DNA of 64,000 nt, from the NCBI GenBank assembly GCA_008694505.1, contig VZDJ01007749.1, positions 5,605,457 through 5,669,456 of the forward strand, in the 5' to 3' direction. Under the pieces are notes generated by a model. The model ran no database searches. It saw nothing but the letters and a program-made list of their open reading frames with translations, and was not told the origin of the DNA. Origin of the DNA: Cyanoderma ruficeps (lineage: Eukaryota; Chordata; Aves; Passeriformes; Timaliidae). Each line of letters starts with the position of its first letter. The first letter of the stretch is position 1. The translations under genes and the position numbers were made by a program. Shown here in pieces: positions 30,321 through 44,500 of this stretch.

Positions 30321-33300
30321 TGTTATAGAACCTGCACATATTATTTTGATCATGACATTCTCCTTAAGTGTACTGTTCGCCTCTGTGCATTTATTCAACA
30401 AAAGCTTACCAAAATAATTTCAGTGTGGTCTCACTGAGATTTTTTGCAGTAGTGAGGAAGCAGGAATGGGAGGTTTTATAAGGTGTCTGCTTCGTCCTTA
30501 GCTGCAAACAAATAACATCATCTTAACTGTTTTGATGGAGATGAAAGAGTGTAATCCACTTCGTGTGAATGCAGTCGTTGCAATATAGATGTTCCTGTGG
30601 CTGATCTAATTCACTCTCAGGACAGTATACATGATTTCTATTGATAAAATTACTTCGGCAAAATACCTCTTCCTTCTCAATAAGTGTAGTCATTCAGGAA
30701 GGCAGAAAGGGCTAAACCTCGGAATATTTTCCAGGCAGCATGGGACACGGGGTTGCAGATGAAAGAAGGGATTGACTGTGCTGGCGGAGCCCTGGGTGTC
30801 GCTGTTGGCTCAGGTAACAGCCCTCCTTTCCTGAGCCCCTCCTGTCTCCTGCCGCTGCTGGCAGGAGGGGAAAATCCTGCTGCAAGGAGAGGGCTGGGAA
30901 AGCACCAGCAGCCAGCCCTGGCTTCCCAGAGCCCGCCATGAGCCGTCAGAAGCCACCACGGGCATTACAGCTCTCTGCACTTCTTACATTTCTCTAAAAA
31001 TGTCCGACTCTTTCTCCTTTTGTCCAGTCAACCAGTGCAGATATTTATAGGCGACCTTTAAAGGCAGAGGTTATACCAGGGAGTATTTCATGTAAAACCC
31101 ACTGGCAGATAGCCAAAGCAGGAATGAATCTTTACAGTGAAGATCTATGGATCTGTGCATGGTGTAAGAGTTGGGGATTTAAAAGCACCCTTAATAAATT
31201 ATATTTGAATGAGTATCACAAAATATTTTTGGTCAAGTGTTAATTTAGAGCTTTCTTCATTTAGGACCTTACTGTATATTTACAAAATACTCCTGTCACT
31301 TCAGATACTTAAAACTTTGTCCTGCTAACCTGTGTGTGCAGGGATGACATGTAGATACAGGAGATGGCTTAAACCAAGGCTTTTTCATTTCATCTGAAAA
31401 GCTTCTGTCCATTTCATGCTGATGCCACTGGTGGGAGGTGGCTACATAAGGTTTGCATTTACTTCAGGCTTTGGAAAGGTCTGACTTTTTACATGGAGGT
31501 TTTAATAAAATCCTGGGATGAAATTTCATTGTCTGCCTCTGTCCTTAAAAAATTATTTCAAAACTTAAAGAGATCACACCTGTGCTGGAAGCAGATGGGA
31601 AACCAACTTCCACAGAGGCAGCTTAGAAATGTAGAATTAGTCCAGCCTCCATCTTGAAAATTCTATTGCAAGGGGTCTACAAAAAAACAACAAAAGGGTT
31701 TTTGGAGGACGTGCTACTGAACAATTCCTGGCTGTGAAGTGGTTTGTAGGCAAATGAATAACTGCAGTGTCAAATTTTAAAGAGATCCAAAATAACTTTA
31801 CTTTTGACTCTTTGTGAAACTATTCCAAGCCCGAGACTCTCAGAACACATACAGTTGGTACAGCCTGGCCTAAATGATGAAAAATTGCCTTCAGATAGAT
31901 CATAGGACCCTGCCCACCACCTCTGTAGAGTCAGCTATCTTAAATGACAAAGCCTGGGGAATTGTTGAGAAAGGACTTGTGCTGACTTTATACTCCTCTG
32001 CTCAGCAGGAACCACAAAAGCATCCTGTACAAAAATGGAGAATGACTATGCTTGATGAATTCAGGCCATAAATTGAGCCTCAACATCATAACTATTGATC
32101 AGATTTCCTTCAGGCTCACTGGGAACATTACTGCTCTATCAGATTTTTATGGCTCTTTAGTTAAGGATACTCTTATCATTTTTACTCACCTTCCTCAGTA
32201 AAAAACATTAACTTGTTGGAGAGGGTCCAGAATAGGGTTTGAAGTGTGGCACTGGCTCTAAAGCAAGCTATTAAGGTGAAAGCTGGTGAATTTATTCACC
32301 GTAGCAGCCCAGGGGAGGACAGTGACTCAGTGCCCCATGTATCAGCTCAGATATTCAATAGCAAAGCCCAGTCCTACCACTGCAGTATATATTATAAACA
32401 CTAACTGGTCAAATGGACAGTGTTGTTCAACAGTGACATCTAGCCAGCCTCTCAGAGTCCAAGGATTGCATGGGCTTCTCCTTGAAATCCAGGCACTCAG
32501 GACCAGAATCCAGATTCTACAAGCATATCCCTATGGAGACTAATAGAAACAAACAATTGTATGGCCAGATATTATTTCACATTTTACATTGTTGTTACTA
32601 TTTCCCACACAGTGAAATCAGGCATCCCCTCCCATCTGACATGCACAGTATTCTTAGTGAAGTACAATTACACTTGTTAATCCCAATCAGAGAGACTGTT
32701 CCACATGCTGGTGGGGTATCATGTTGTTATAATTAACAAGGTGATAGATCTACCTGCTGACACTCAGTATCCAGCACTGCTCCCACCCCAATACCTGCGT
32801 GGAGAACACGAGCATGGATAAGACTACAGAGAGTTCAGTCTCAGGAGGGACACTCCTACATTGCCCAGAAACACTCTGCCTTTAATTTTCTAGTGTCACA
32901 TCATTAACTCAGCTCATCTGCTGACTTCTGGGTCTTTTTTCAGCATGACAGCTCTCCTTCTCCCTGCTAGTGACCATCTGCATTTCAGATCATTGGACCC
33001 CACCTTCTCAATTTCGGGTGGTGCCCATGATTTTACAATGACTTTAACACCTTCTCTTCTTGCTGGAGCTGCAGTCCAGTAAATCACAAAGCAAGGCCCA
33101 TACCTGGTAAAATACTGATGAAGAGCAGGACAAAACTGAGTGGCAGGAGTGAGTGGTTGCAAATGGAGCTGAAGCTTCACATGCAAATCTCTGGAAAACA
33201 CGAAGTTGGGAAGGGTACAGACTGAGAGGTGCAAACATGAAGCAAGCAAAGACAGACAAGGAACAAGATACGTCTTTAGGGTCTGACTCTACCCACATGA

Positions 33301-36300
33301 GCAAGCATAATGCCCTAATGTAGTAAGAAGATCCACCTGGAAATAGCCAGAGAAATTATTGGCAGGGTTTCCTTATACTTACACAGTACTGCCAACAGTA
33401 AGCAGGCAGTTCTGCAAAATAAGGCTTCCAAAATCTGAGACTGGCATAAAAAAACCCCAAGGAATAGAAAACAATTATAAATGTCTGGTATTTGACCCTG
33501 TAAGACCACATTTTCACACTTTCTACATGATCAAAAGGTGGTAGCTATTCATACAGTCTATAAATACAAGAGCCAAGAAATTGCCCAAGTATTTCAGAAC
33601 TTCTGCTTAGCTGTGAAGAGCATTTAAATTAGTCAGGCCTGGAAGAAAGAACTTTAGAAAGATGATGGAGAAAAGACAGGCCTTTTCAGCTTCCCAGCCC
33701 TCTGTGGACAATGATCTTGTATCATATATATCCTCTTCCATTCATGCAAGATGTTTCAGTAGTTGCTGTTAAATGGGATCAGCAAGACTACAGCCTTGAC
33801 TGCAATGAAATAACATGAAGGAGAAGTGAAAATACCAACACTTCCTATACTGATAAATTGACATCAGCAGTCCTCACAAGGCCTCTCTTGGTGGTTATTC
33901 CATTAGGCTGCCTGTCAGACTCTGGGAAGGCATGAAACACTTTTGGAATGCCAAACAGCTCATTCTGCCTTTGGTATGAGCACTTTTTCATACTCAGCTT
34001 TCAGTTACCTGTTTTCTGATTTCTGCCTCCCAAAGATGAGCTGAGTGTCTCGGTCTTCAGTCTCACTATGCTGCTCCTGGCAGCCATCAAAAATTCCACA
34101 CACACCTGGAACAGGTGCTGCTCTACCAGTATTTCCTTTAACTAAACTAAAAGCTGCAAAAGCAAATCTTAGAAGGTGAGATTTACCCAAAAGGCCATGT
34201 CAGCACTGACTTGAACCAGAGAACACTGTATGCCAATCAGGTACCTGAAGTTTTAAATTCAGCCTTGCATCACATCTAGAAATTACTGTTGGGCCAGGCC
34301 AACTGCCTGCATGATTCCTCCTCTCTGTACAGATTGACAGGAGGCTTCTCTTCCCTCTCTAACCTTAACTTTGCTTTCTGTATTGTGTACATACAGTGCA
34401 GTGAGTGCCAAAAATAAGTCTACATTTCCTTTCCCAATATGCAAAAGTCAAAATGTAGGTATGACATGAGTTATTTCATAGTGCAGAGATTATCTATTCA
34501 TAGCAGACTCTGTTTGTTTCAGACATGTGGTTTTCCTTCCTTTTAGATAGTCCATTGTTTGTCTTTTTCATTTGTATTAAAAATAAAATCTTTGAGAATT
34601 GCAAGCAAGAGAGGAAAAAAATATATTTCTTCTGAAACTAACAATTCTCCAAACAGGAAGGTTAGCTTTTTCCTGTTTAGACATTATGTTCAAAGAAAGG
34701 AAGTTGGGAATTTCAATGATAATAATAATTACATGGTATGTAAACATCAGTAAGTATCAAAGAAGGCTTCACTCTTTATTTAGTATGTCCCAAATGTTGT
34801 TTAAAGTATTTTTACCAGTTCACCAGTGTCTTGCAAAACTGGATTTATGAACAGCCATTGCACTGGGTTGATCATCATATACAAGATTCCACAGTGAAAG
34901 AAATCAGACTGCCTCAAGCCTGCATGGAGGACAGTGATGGACAGGAGTGGAGCAGACAGAGAATACTCACGCAAAACAACAGTTTGGGATATCAGATTTG
35001 CAGATTTGGGGGAGAGTGTTGAATCAGGATTATACCTACCAGGCTGTTCATGCTGCTACCTAAAGCTAAGTGCTTCAAGTCGTGAGGTCTGTTGATGTTG
35101 TTCCTAAAAATTGGATTGGCAATGTAATTTCAGCATTGAGATCGGGTGCAGTATCAAGCCACATATTTGGTACACGTGGGACTTTGTAGCAGTAAACCTA
35201 CGAGTGTTTTATAAAGATGAGTGCATGTTATCATCTCCTCTTTAACAATGGAGGAATTGAGGCAGAGAAAATGAAGTCATGTACCTTTGGGCATGGGCAG
35301 CCCTGGGAAGAGAGCTCAGGTTTGTCAAAGCTCTTAGGTCTGTTTGCTTGGTTTAGTAGGAGTTTTACAACCGGGCATCTTTATTACCTTCAAACGAAAG
35401 TCTTCTATTTATCAGCAGAACTAATTAACAGTGTAAGGCCTCCATTTAATAGCTACCTGTCTGCCCATGTGGGTCAGAACTGGTTTTACAGGGAGAAGAT
35501 AGCTGAAGAGTCACTGAGTGTCACCAACTTGATCTGAGCCTATTCAGGATGGGAACAAGAATCCACTGGGCATTTCACTGGGAGGTGCTAATGCTTTTCA
35601 GGCACCCACGTGGTCTGGTATTTCTCATGAGAGCTTGCAAATTAAGAATGATAGGAAAAGCCACGAAAAACATATGACCCCATAAGGACATTGTCCTCAT
35701 GAAGATGGACCTATGGGAAAGAGAGCAGTGGAGTGGGAGAATAGGGAGAAGGCAAGATAATTTGAAATGTATGAACTCTATTTTGAGAACTCCCAGATAC
35801 TAAAATTCATCAGTGATCATGAAAAATCTTTGGAAGGGGCCATTTGGATATGTTGCTTCAAAACAATCACACCTAAGAATTTAATGTCAATAAAGGGGGA
35901 AAAAAAGGTAAAACAATAAATTGTATGGAGTATGAGAAATGAACAAAGCTATCCTAACGATAACCTCCTTTTATCCAAACATCTGGTGTTCTGGAATTTA
36001 TTCACTTTAATTCATCAGAAAGGAATACCCAGGCCCATACACCCTGCTTTTCCTTTGGGATGGTGGGAAATGCCAGGGTGAATCACTTACTATGTATAAG
36101 AGCACTAGCACCTGCAGCCCTCCTGACATAAACATTCAACACTCCCAAAAAGCAGGCCTTGAATTTCTCACTCTTTTTCTAGGGAGAACAGCCTTCAAGC
36201 TGCATTCCAACTGCCTGTTGGAAGCAATCTTGCAACTTTCCATATCAGCTTCCTTAATTTCAAACTTTAACTGCTTTGCAACTCCTTTTTGTAGCCTCCC

Positions 36301-39300
36301 TTGTTCTGCACCCTCAAACATCCCTGCACCAGCTTTCCTTATAAATAGATTTGCAGGCATCCAGGAAAAGCCCATCCTGTGCTGCAAGGGAGGACTGAGA
36401 GCAGCTGACAAGTACCATGAATGTCTGTGTGATTAAATACAAGTTAGGAAAGATCTGCAAACCATTTACCCTCGTATGTCCGCCATACTCACTGCCCAGG
36501 CTTCAGAGAAAAGCCAGGATTAATTACAGCCCTCCTTCATGTCTCTGAAGTCTGGGCTGCACTTTTCCTGCCAGAGGCAAGAACTTTTACGAAAATGCCA
36601 ACTCAGTCTTCGGCTGTAGCAGCCTCATGGTATGAAGGAAAATACGGGCTGGTGTAGAAGACATTTCACTTTTGCCAAATCCCTTGATACCCTTCAGGGC
36701 TACATCCAGCAAAAGGGAAAATGTAGGCTGTCGGTCAGTACAAAGCCAGTGCTGTTTCACTCAGTTTTGTCTTTACCATTCTTTATCAGGAGCAATTTTG
36801 GAATGTGACTTGATGGAGAACAGACGCGAGCTGGGAATGACAGAGCTTGATTGGTTTAAATAAAGGGGAAATTTCTTCTTTTTTATTCCTAAACTTGAGA
36901 CATGCTTTAGAAAAGCCCATGCAGTTTTCTGCCCTGTTTTCCATTTTTGTGCAATTCTCCTCACTGAAGATGGAAACAAATCACTCAAGGCAGAGGTTAG
37001 GAAAGATCTTCAGTCTGATTTGAAAGAGTTGAAGAACCCAGAGAAGCAGAACGACAAACAACAGGAAAGTTTTATCTGAAACCAACAGAGGTTTTCAGTC
37101 TGAAGAAAGTGGAGCTGCACTATTACAGACGGCACTGTCCCTGTCAGCTCACTTTATGTTCATTTTGTAGATGACCAAATGGAAGACAAAGAATGGTATG
37201 AGAAGCCAATAACCTGAAATAATGGAGACAAATTCAATTTTTAAAGAATCTTGTGCAAATCACCCTCTTCATGCCTCACTTTTTCATCTTTTTTGTGAGA
37301 AGACAGCACAAGCCCTGTATCATGAGGGTGCTGTAATTGAAAAGATATTAAAACTGAGAGACAATTAAACAACATGCTGATGAAGCAACGTGAACACAGA
37401 AGACAGGTAAGAGCTTAACCTTTTTTAACTTAACCCCTCTTAAGAGATGAATCCATAGGCATATCCTATGGCCATTGAAGTACACTGGGACTTGTCTTCA
37501 CACCCAGGAGAACTTACTAAGGACAGACTTTATTTCAGTTTTTTTGCTAAAACTGGAAAATCTTTCCTATTTAGCATGACTTCTGAAAAGAAAATAATGT
37601 AGTCCACTGGAAAGTGGGAACCCACTCCCCCTGGGTGTTCTTGCTTTTGAGTATTTGCTCATACTTCTGTGGTCGTTTTTGCTAACAGTGTCCTTTTCAT
37701 CAGTGTTCTTCTCTGAAGAGACTCATTCATAATATTCTCATTTGGGTACACACACATTCGCCCCCTTGACACTCCAGAAATCCGCAGTTCCATTTGTGCC
37801 CCAGCACACACATCAGAAGGCTGTTTAAAAAGCCCCAGGAAGTTTGCTCAGACATGCTATTTTAGGAGACCTGGACTGGGTCTTGGAATTTTACAATATT
37901 TAGAGGATTTGGCACCGTGACTGTTTCCACACCAGGCCACATGTGCCGTCAGAACACGGAGCATAGGCCTCATGAGGGAGGAATAAGCTACCTGCAAGCT
38001 GAGCAATAAAGAGGAAGGCCTATAAAATGCTTAAGAGTGGCTGCAGTAAATGATTTGGGGAAGACTGACCCAGTCAGCCAAGAGCCTGACCCCGAAGAGA
38101 GAGGCAGGCCGGGCTGCAGGTGGCCAACCACAGTGCACACGCAGGGGACACATCCATGCCCTGCGAGGAGGAAGGGCACACAGAAAGTTTGTCCTGCCTG
38201 AGGATGGGTTGTAACACAGTTTGGAGTTAGGTGAAGGGACAGAACTAAACTATCTCGTTCATGTTACAGCCCTATAGTGCAAACAGCTACAAAGCCTGAC
38301 TCCTCCTCTGCACAACTCCACTAGGCCAACCTGTGTCTTACGCTCCTAAAATCACTGGGTGATAAAAAGGCTGCCCAGTTGTATCAAGCCTGAGGAATAA
38401 AAAACTATCACTGCAGTTTTCTACAGAGCTCCAACATACTTGGGAGCTGCCAGAGGCACAAGAGATGCACCTTTTTAGTCCATCCTGCTGATACTGTGGT
38501 GAGGAGGCAGCAGTGGCACTCTACAAACTTCATCCTTCTCATCCAACAGGCAGCCTGGGACACCACAAACACCACTGACTGATCTCAGAGAGCTGCACCA
38601 GGGACACACTTATTAGTAAACAATAATTTCTGCCACTCAAGTTACTCTCCATGGGCTCCTTGCAGGGTCCAAGATTTAGGAAGGATCCATGACTCACCTC
38701 AGGTTTGCATGTACTCAGTATTTGCAAGCCCTTAGGAAAGAGACCTGGCACTATAAATTAGAGACCATCAAGAACATCTGGAGAAAAAAAAAATACAGAA
38801 TAGGTTGCTGCAAGTAACCATAATGGCTGGGCTGTCCTGCCTCCTCAATTTTCAGAGAAATGTATTTCTGGGATGTCTGTTCTCCCATGGGAGCAGAACA
38901 TTTTTTCAGAAACTGGCTCATGCTTCACATTCATGGGACACAGCAATGGGAGATGGAATCCACTGAACAGGCCTCCATCAACAGCAGCACAAGAGCAGCT
39001 CTTCTCAGCAAAGCCTCACCTTTCCTATTGCCATGGTGCAGACTTCTCAGATGGCCTTAGAATCCAGAGCTTTCAATTCAATAACTTACTGCACCCTGAC
39101 CTTGGTTTTACCCCTTTGAAGGAAAAGCTTAGCAGGAGACACTCTGAAGGGATACACTCGTACTTCACATCTAGAAGAAGCAATTTTTCTTCCAGTGACC
39201 CTTTGGTAGCCCTTACTGAGGTTGGAGATCTCAGTATCCCCATATCCTGTTGACTGTGTTTCACTGGCATGACAAAGCAGCACATCCTGCCTGAACCTAT

Positions 39301-41330
39301 GAACCTGGGGCCAGACCTCATCTTGAGAGCTCCAGGATACATGCACTAATAATGCCTGATGATCTACCCCAATGTGGTTGGTGCTTTAGTCCCTGAAATG
39401 TGGCATTGCAAAATGTCCCTCTGTTCTGGAATGTGCGCCTGGAGCCGGAATCTTCACTCAGAGCTGCTACACCCCCAAAACACCCTCCACAGCCAAACCA
39501 GCACAGATTTCAGACAGGAGCTGCTGGGTTTATTCTGACTTCCTGCAAAGACTAGAGTTGTATCGAGCCTCAGTTTTCAAAGTAGCATCTGGGATCAATG
39601 CAAACCTTTGTCACAAGCGGCTCAAGGTGCAAGGCTCAGGCTGCCTCCCACCGAGATCCAGCAACTGCACACATCTCTGACAGACTGATAGCTGTTTACA
39701 CAGCAGTAAATATTTTCTTACCCCATCTATTTATACTTTCATGTGACTTCAGAATTATTTATGTTTTTATTTTAAATCAAAGATACCAAGAAGGCTATAT
39801 AATTCTGTGTGTTTCTTCACAGTTTGATAGAGAAAACATGACCTAGAAGGGTAAGAGTCTGAGAAGTGAGATGTGATTACTTGAGCAGAAAGATTAATTA
39901 AATAAAGTTTCTCAAGATCTAATCCCTCCTGCCCAGCTCCCACTTGGCTTTTGTGACTGCTCTGCATGCTTCAGTCTACCCACTGAGAAGTCATTGAAGG
40001 GGATAAAGGTTGCAGCCCACCTGCCTGATACCCACTGACTTTGAGGAGGATGGGAAAAACATCTTTGTTTTTTCTTCCAGACTTATGAGAAATAAATGCA
40101 ATCAGTAAGCTGGTAACTGTTTTATGGATATTTTGGCTTTCATGAGTCATCTGAGATGGAACCTAAGAAATATGTGGATGGTTGTAAGCTGGATGAACTG
40201 GGGAGGATAAGTGTTACACAATCATCTTGTGGTAAAAAGAGTACCAGTGACCACAAGTCAGAAGATAACAAAAGGGCTTGAAAATCAGAGAAAACTAGAG
40301 GAAAACAAAGAGTGCAGAGAAAAACAAATAGGCCTTTTGCATTTTAAGCAATCTAAGATCTGACCCAGGTTCATCAATAGAAAGATACCCAGGGAGTTCT
40401 ACAGATATTTTAATGTTTTTAAAAATGTGTTTTTAATACACTAGATTAATCCTGCAGCAAGAAGTATAATCTTTGTTTTCCAAAATCTTAGCCCTTCTTG
40501 AGAAATTTTTAAAAATAGTATTAGATCTTGATGGGGCAAATCAGATGATCTCAGAGCTGGACCAGCTTCTGACTTACAGCATCCAAAATTGTCAAGATTA
40601 TTCTTCTGCAGATGTGGCCTTAAGCATTTTTAAAATATACAGCTGTCTATGAATTCCGCATCTAAAAAGGAAAAAATTACAGAAAGGGACCAGCACAGTG
40701 ACTCACAACTCAAATCTCCCTTACAAAAGAGATGTCTCTACCCCTTCCCAAAATGTGAGTCACAGTTCTCTGATATGGGCCAGAAATCTGCCCTCTGGTT
40801 TTCAGAAAATGGTGTTTTTAACGCAGCAGTATCTAATGATTAAGGAATGGCAAGGCCTCTTGGAGAAACAAAAAGGGCTGCTACACTCAGGTTCCAAGCA
40901 TTGCGTGAGCCCTGGAGAGAAGACATCCTTGTGGGCAAATGTGGGATGGGAAACCAAAGATACGAGGACTGGTCTTGATAAGGCACAGTCTCTGTGTTTT
41001 TCTTGTGACACTAATACAGTTCTACAGTCATAACAGGATTTCATTTGGCAACAGAAGCTTATCAATATGTATTTTAAATAATTTCCAGGTCTTGATGCCT
41101 CCAGGAACTTCTTCAAAAGTTGTCTTGGCAATCAGGCACTTCTATTTCGCAAATCAGAGCCTCAAGCACACAGGAAAATGAACTACCCAGGAACTGCTCT
41201 CAGCAGGAGCCCTGAGCAACATCTGCCCCGGTACATTGCCTTCCCCATTAACCTCCTGAAATTAGGTTTGACTTTGCAAAAAGGAGTGTGCAGGTACTCT
41301 TGTCAGCTCCAGAGGCAGGAGACAGGAATG
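30321..41330. other. Non-coding DNA between TLR5 and DISP1, part 1
   Basis: I recognised no domain-bearing open frame, RNA gene or transposon in this interval. A 9-bp inverted repeat (30836-30844/30862-30870) is the only distinct local structure. In other vertebrates TLR5 and DISP1 are adjacent, so no extra protein gene is expected here. Confidence 0.55.
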
Positions 41331-41520
41331 GCACTTTAATGATCCACTTAAAAGTAATGAAACAGCCATTTATCCTAATTGGAGGAACACTAATTATATC
41401 AGAAAGTGGCACACTCTTAGATGGCAGAGTGCAAATGCTATCTAATCAAACTTAATGAATAGGTAAAGTGTCCTGACAGAGCATCTGTGCATCACTCATG
41501 CATTCCTGCAAACAGAAGAA
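41331..41520. promoter_or_regulatory. Possible conserved non-coding element (weak)
   Basis: This unique AT-rich block has closely spaced TAAT cores (CTTTAATGATCCACTTAAAA, CCTAATTGGAGGAACACTAA, AACTTAATGAATAGG) and no transposon signature. It is only a visual candidate for an enhancer, possibly of the adjacent developmental gene DISP1. Confidence 0.18.
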
Positions 41521-44500
41521 TTAGCCTGTAGGGAGCTGATCTGGAACTGGAGGTTTTAAAATGGAAGGTTAATTATAGTGGTTGGATACGTGTTCTTTAT
41601 CTAAAAACACGTTCGCACCACGAGCCTCGAGGGATGTTTTCCTTTTGAAAGAAATGCAAGTGGCTGGAACACAAGGGTACATCCAGTGTGGAAGTCCTGT
41701 CGTGGTTACTGGGAACATGTGAGGCACTCCTTTCTATCCATGGGATAGAAGGGGGAGGCTCAAGATGGTCTTTGAGTAAAGTCAGCACTCCTGGCAAGTC
41801 ACAGGGGTGAATCTTGTGCTGAAATGTCTTTGTTTTCTCTCTAATTGGCTCCCAGCAAGCAGAAAAGAAAGGCCTTTGGCACTGCTGCTGGGAGAAGAAG
41901 GTCAATTCCAGTGTCTTCCCAGCCTGGCAGGCTGGAGGGCAGCAGAAGCAGAGTGTATGGCCCTGGGCTGGCACAAAGAACCTCATAAATCCTTCAGCCT
42001 CCATCCTTTAGGACAGCAGTGGGCCCACTTAAACCAGGCTCCGGATGAGACCTCATTTGCTCTGCATTAGCCAGGAGAAGGGTGGTTGGGATGCGAGGGC
42101 TGGGAATGGACACAGAACAAGGATCAGTGAAGAGGTTCTGAAGAGCACATTGGAGATCAGCACTCCTGGAAGAGGAGATTATTATTGCAAAGGGAGCACT
42201 GGGGTCCTGCCTTCAGCAGTCACAGAGAAGGCATTTCTATGAAGTGAGCTGGGCTTTCTATGAGTTGTTCATTTATGGGATCCCAACAGCTATGAAAAGA
42301 AAAAAAGAAAAAAAAAATCTTTGACACCTTTTAAAAAAACCTCTAATGAGGAATAGCAGTGAATTGACAAAGTTGAAGCCTCTGCCAATGAAAGGAAGTC
42401 ATCAGAATTTGCTCCTGTGAGTGAGGTACAATGTTAAAGTCAGAAAACATTTACCCTCAAGCCACATTAGTCAAAGCCTTAAAATATTAACAGAATTGGC
42501 TGCATGGAAGCCCTGCAAACAGCACTGAATTTATACACCGAAGATGCCAAGTAAACACACAAGTCTTGACCAAACAAGTACTGCACTGATAGCTCATCTG
42601 GAAAAAGGGAAAAAAAANAAAAAAAAAAAAAAAAAAAAAGCAATGAGGGATGTAATAAAACTCCAAGGAAAATGTGCTCCCAGCCAAAAAAACAAAACAA
42701 ACCTCAACAACTTAGGATAAAAAGACATTCACAGCCTCTGAATGCTTACTCAGATTAGACATAAAAGCCTCTCCAACTTATCTTGAGTTGTGCTTTCCTC
42801 CTAATGTCAAAGGGTACCCTGCTGCATAGGAAGATGTTTATACCCTCTCATGGGAAGCCAGAGGCTTCAGATAAGGGAGTGTCTTTGGAAGAAGAGAGCT
42901 TTAAAGGCTTGGGAAGATAGCCTTTATTATCAGCCAACCTTCTATTGGTTTGGTGAGATTCCTGTTTGATTTGGCTGCAGACTCCAGCCTCAAGTTCCTG
43001 CCCGAGCTTTTAAAATAGAACAAGATCTCCCTGCAGGAGATCTGAAGGGTGAAGGGTGGAATGTGTAAATAGCAATTAAAGCAAAAATCTTGTTTTAAAA
43101 AACCCTCCCCTAAATGATGTTCTATGCTCTTCACCCGTGGCCAAGGTTGGCAGGCTGACAAAGCCAAGCATGCTCTACAAACCAGCTGAAGTTAAATGTG
43201 ACTTGCCCAGTTATTTCAAACTGCAGATGACAACACAACCCTGACATCACTCTTTCTTGGTCTCATGATTAGAGGCAATTCAGCCAAAAGGACAGACTCC
43301 TCGACTGGGGTTCAAGAGTGCTGGGTCAGCAGCCTGCTAGGTAATCACCTTGGGGCATCTCTGCTTCTTTATGAGCTGTTTTTGACTATTTTAACTTTCT
43401 GAACTATTTTTGAATAAGAAGGTCTGCATTAGGTATTAGTATAAATTCTTACGATCAGTGGGGTTCGTTCCATGTAGGTTGGTAAGGCTACCTAGAAAAA
43501 TAACACAGCTAAGCAAACCAAACTTGGATTGGGAATAAGAGACCCCCCACATTCCTTCCATCTCATCACAGAACTCACCTGAGTGTGCTCAGACCCCATT
43601 TACTGCTCATGTTTTGTGACCTTACCTCACCTGTTTCTCAGTTTTTTGCTGTATGCTTATAAATCATCACTTTCTTGTCTCTCAGCATTTCAATCAATAC
43701 ATAAAATGTCAGATGAGATAACTGGTGCTCTCTCAATGCACACTAATGTAATTTCATAATGTGATTTCACTTTTCAGAGAAAAAATCAGAAAAGCTATTA
43801 TTGGAAGAGGAAGAACCAGGTAATCAATAAAGGGCACTTTAAAGGCAAAATTCTTAGAGCATTGAGTAAAATATTTGCCTTTGGATTACACACAGTGGCT
43901 TCTGCGACTTCCACTCCACTTGCGCATGCTACAAACCCAAATTTGTTCCAAAGCCTAAGAGCATCTATAGCTGACCTTGGACAAAGTGTCCACTGGGATA
44001 GCAAAGAATCACAGGATGCTTAAGTGCCAGTACCTTGAGAGGTCTGTTAGGCCACAGAAGTTTTTCAGCATCTATGATAACTATGATATAGCATTATTAT
44101 TATGTGCTATATAAAGTTTATATAAGATTTATATATCATGTGGAAGTCATCACAATCCAACCCATCATTTTCTGTCTCATATCCAAACAATATCTATGGG
44201 ATGTATCTAAGGTGAAGTATCTCCAAGCATGACAACACTGTACAGAGCTCTTGAAGAGCTGCAGAGTCCCAGGTGTGATATACAAAACTTTGGGGAATAA
44301 TTAAAGAATTCATACAGGAGGGAAAACAAAACAAAACAAACCCTCAAAAATTCAGGCTGTTGTTTTCAATCTGTGCTTCAAAAAAGACAAATCCAAGATA
44401 CAGGCAAGACCCAGTCTCAGTCCTGCTGGCTCTGGAAGAAGAGCTGTGCAATAACAAGATGAAATTCTGCTCATGTGTCTGCACATTTTCTCTCAGTTTT

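Noticed and set aside
30836..30870. GC-rich 9-bp inverted repeat
   Set aside because: Short, with no surrounding functional signal.
42611..42639. Poly-A run as a retrocopy tail
   Set aside because: No spliced-gene or retroposon body precedes it and no target duplication is visible.
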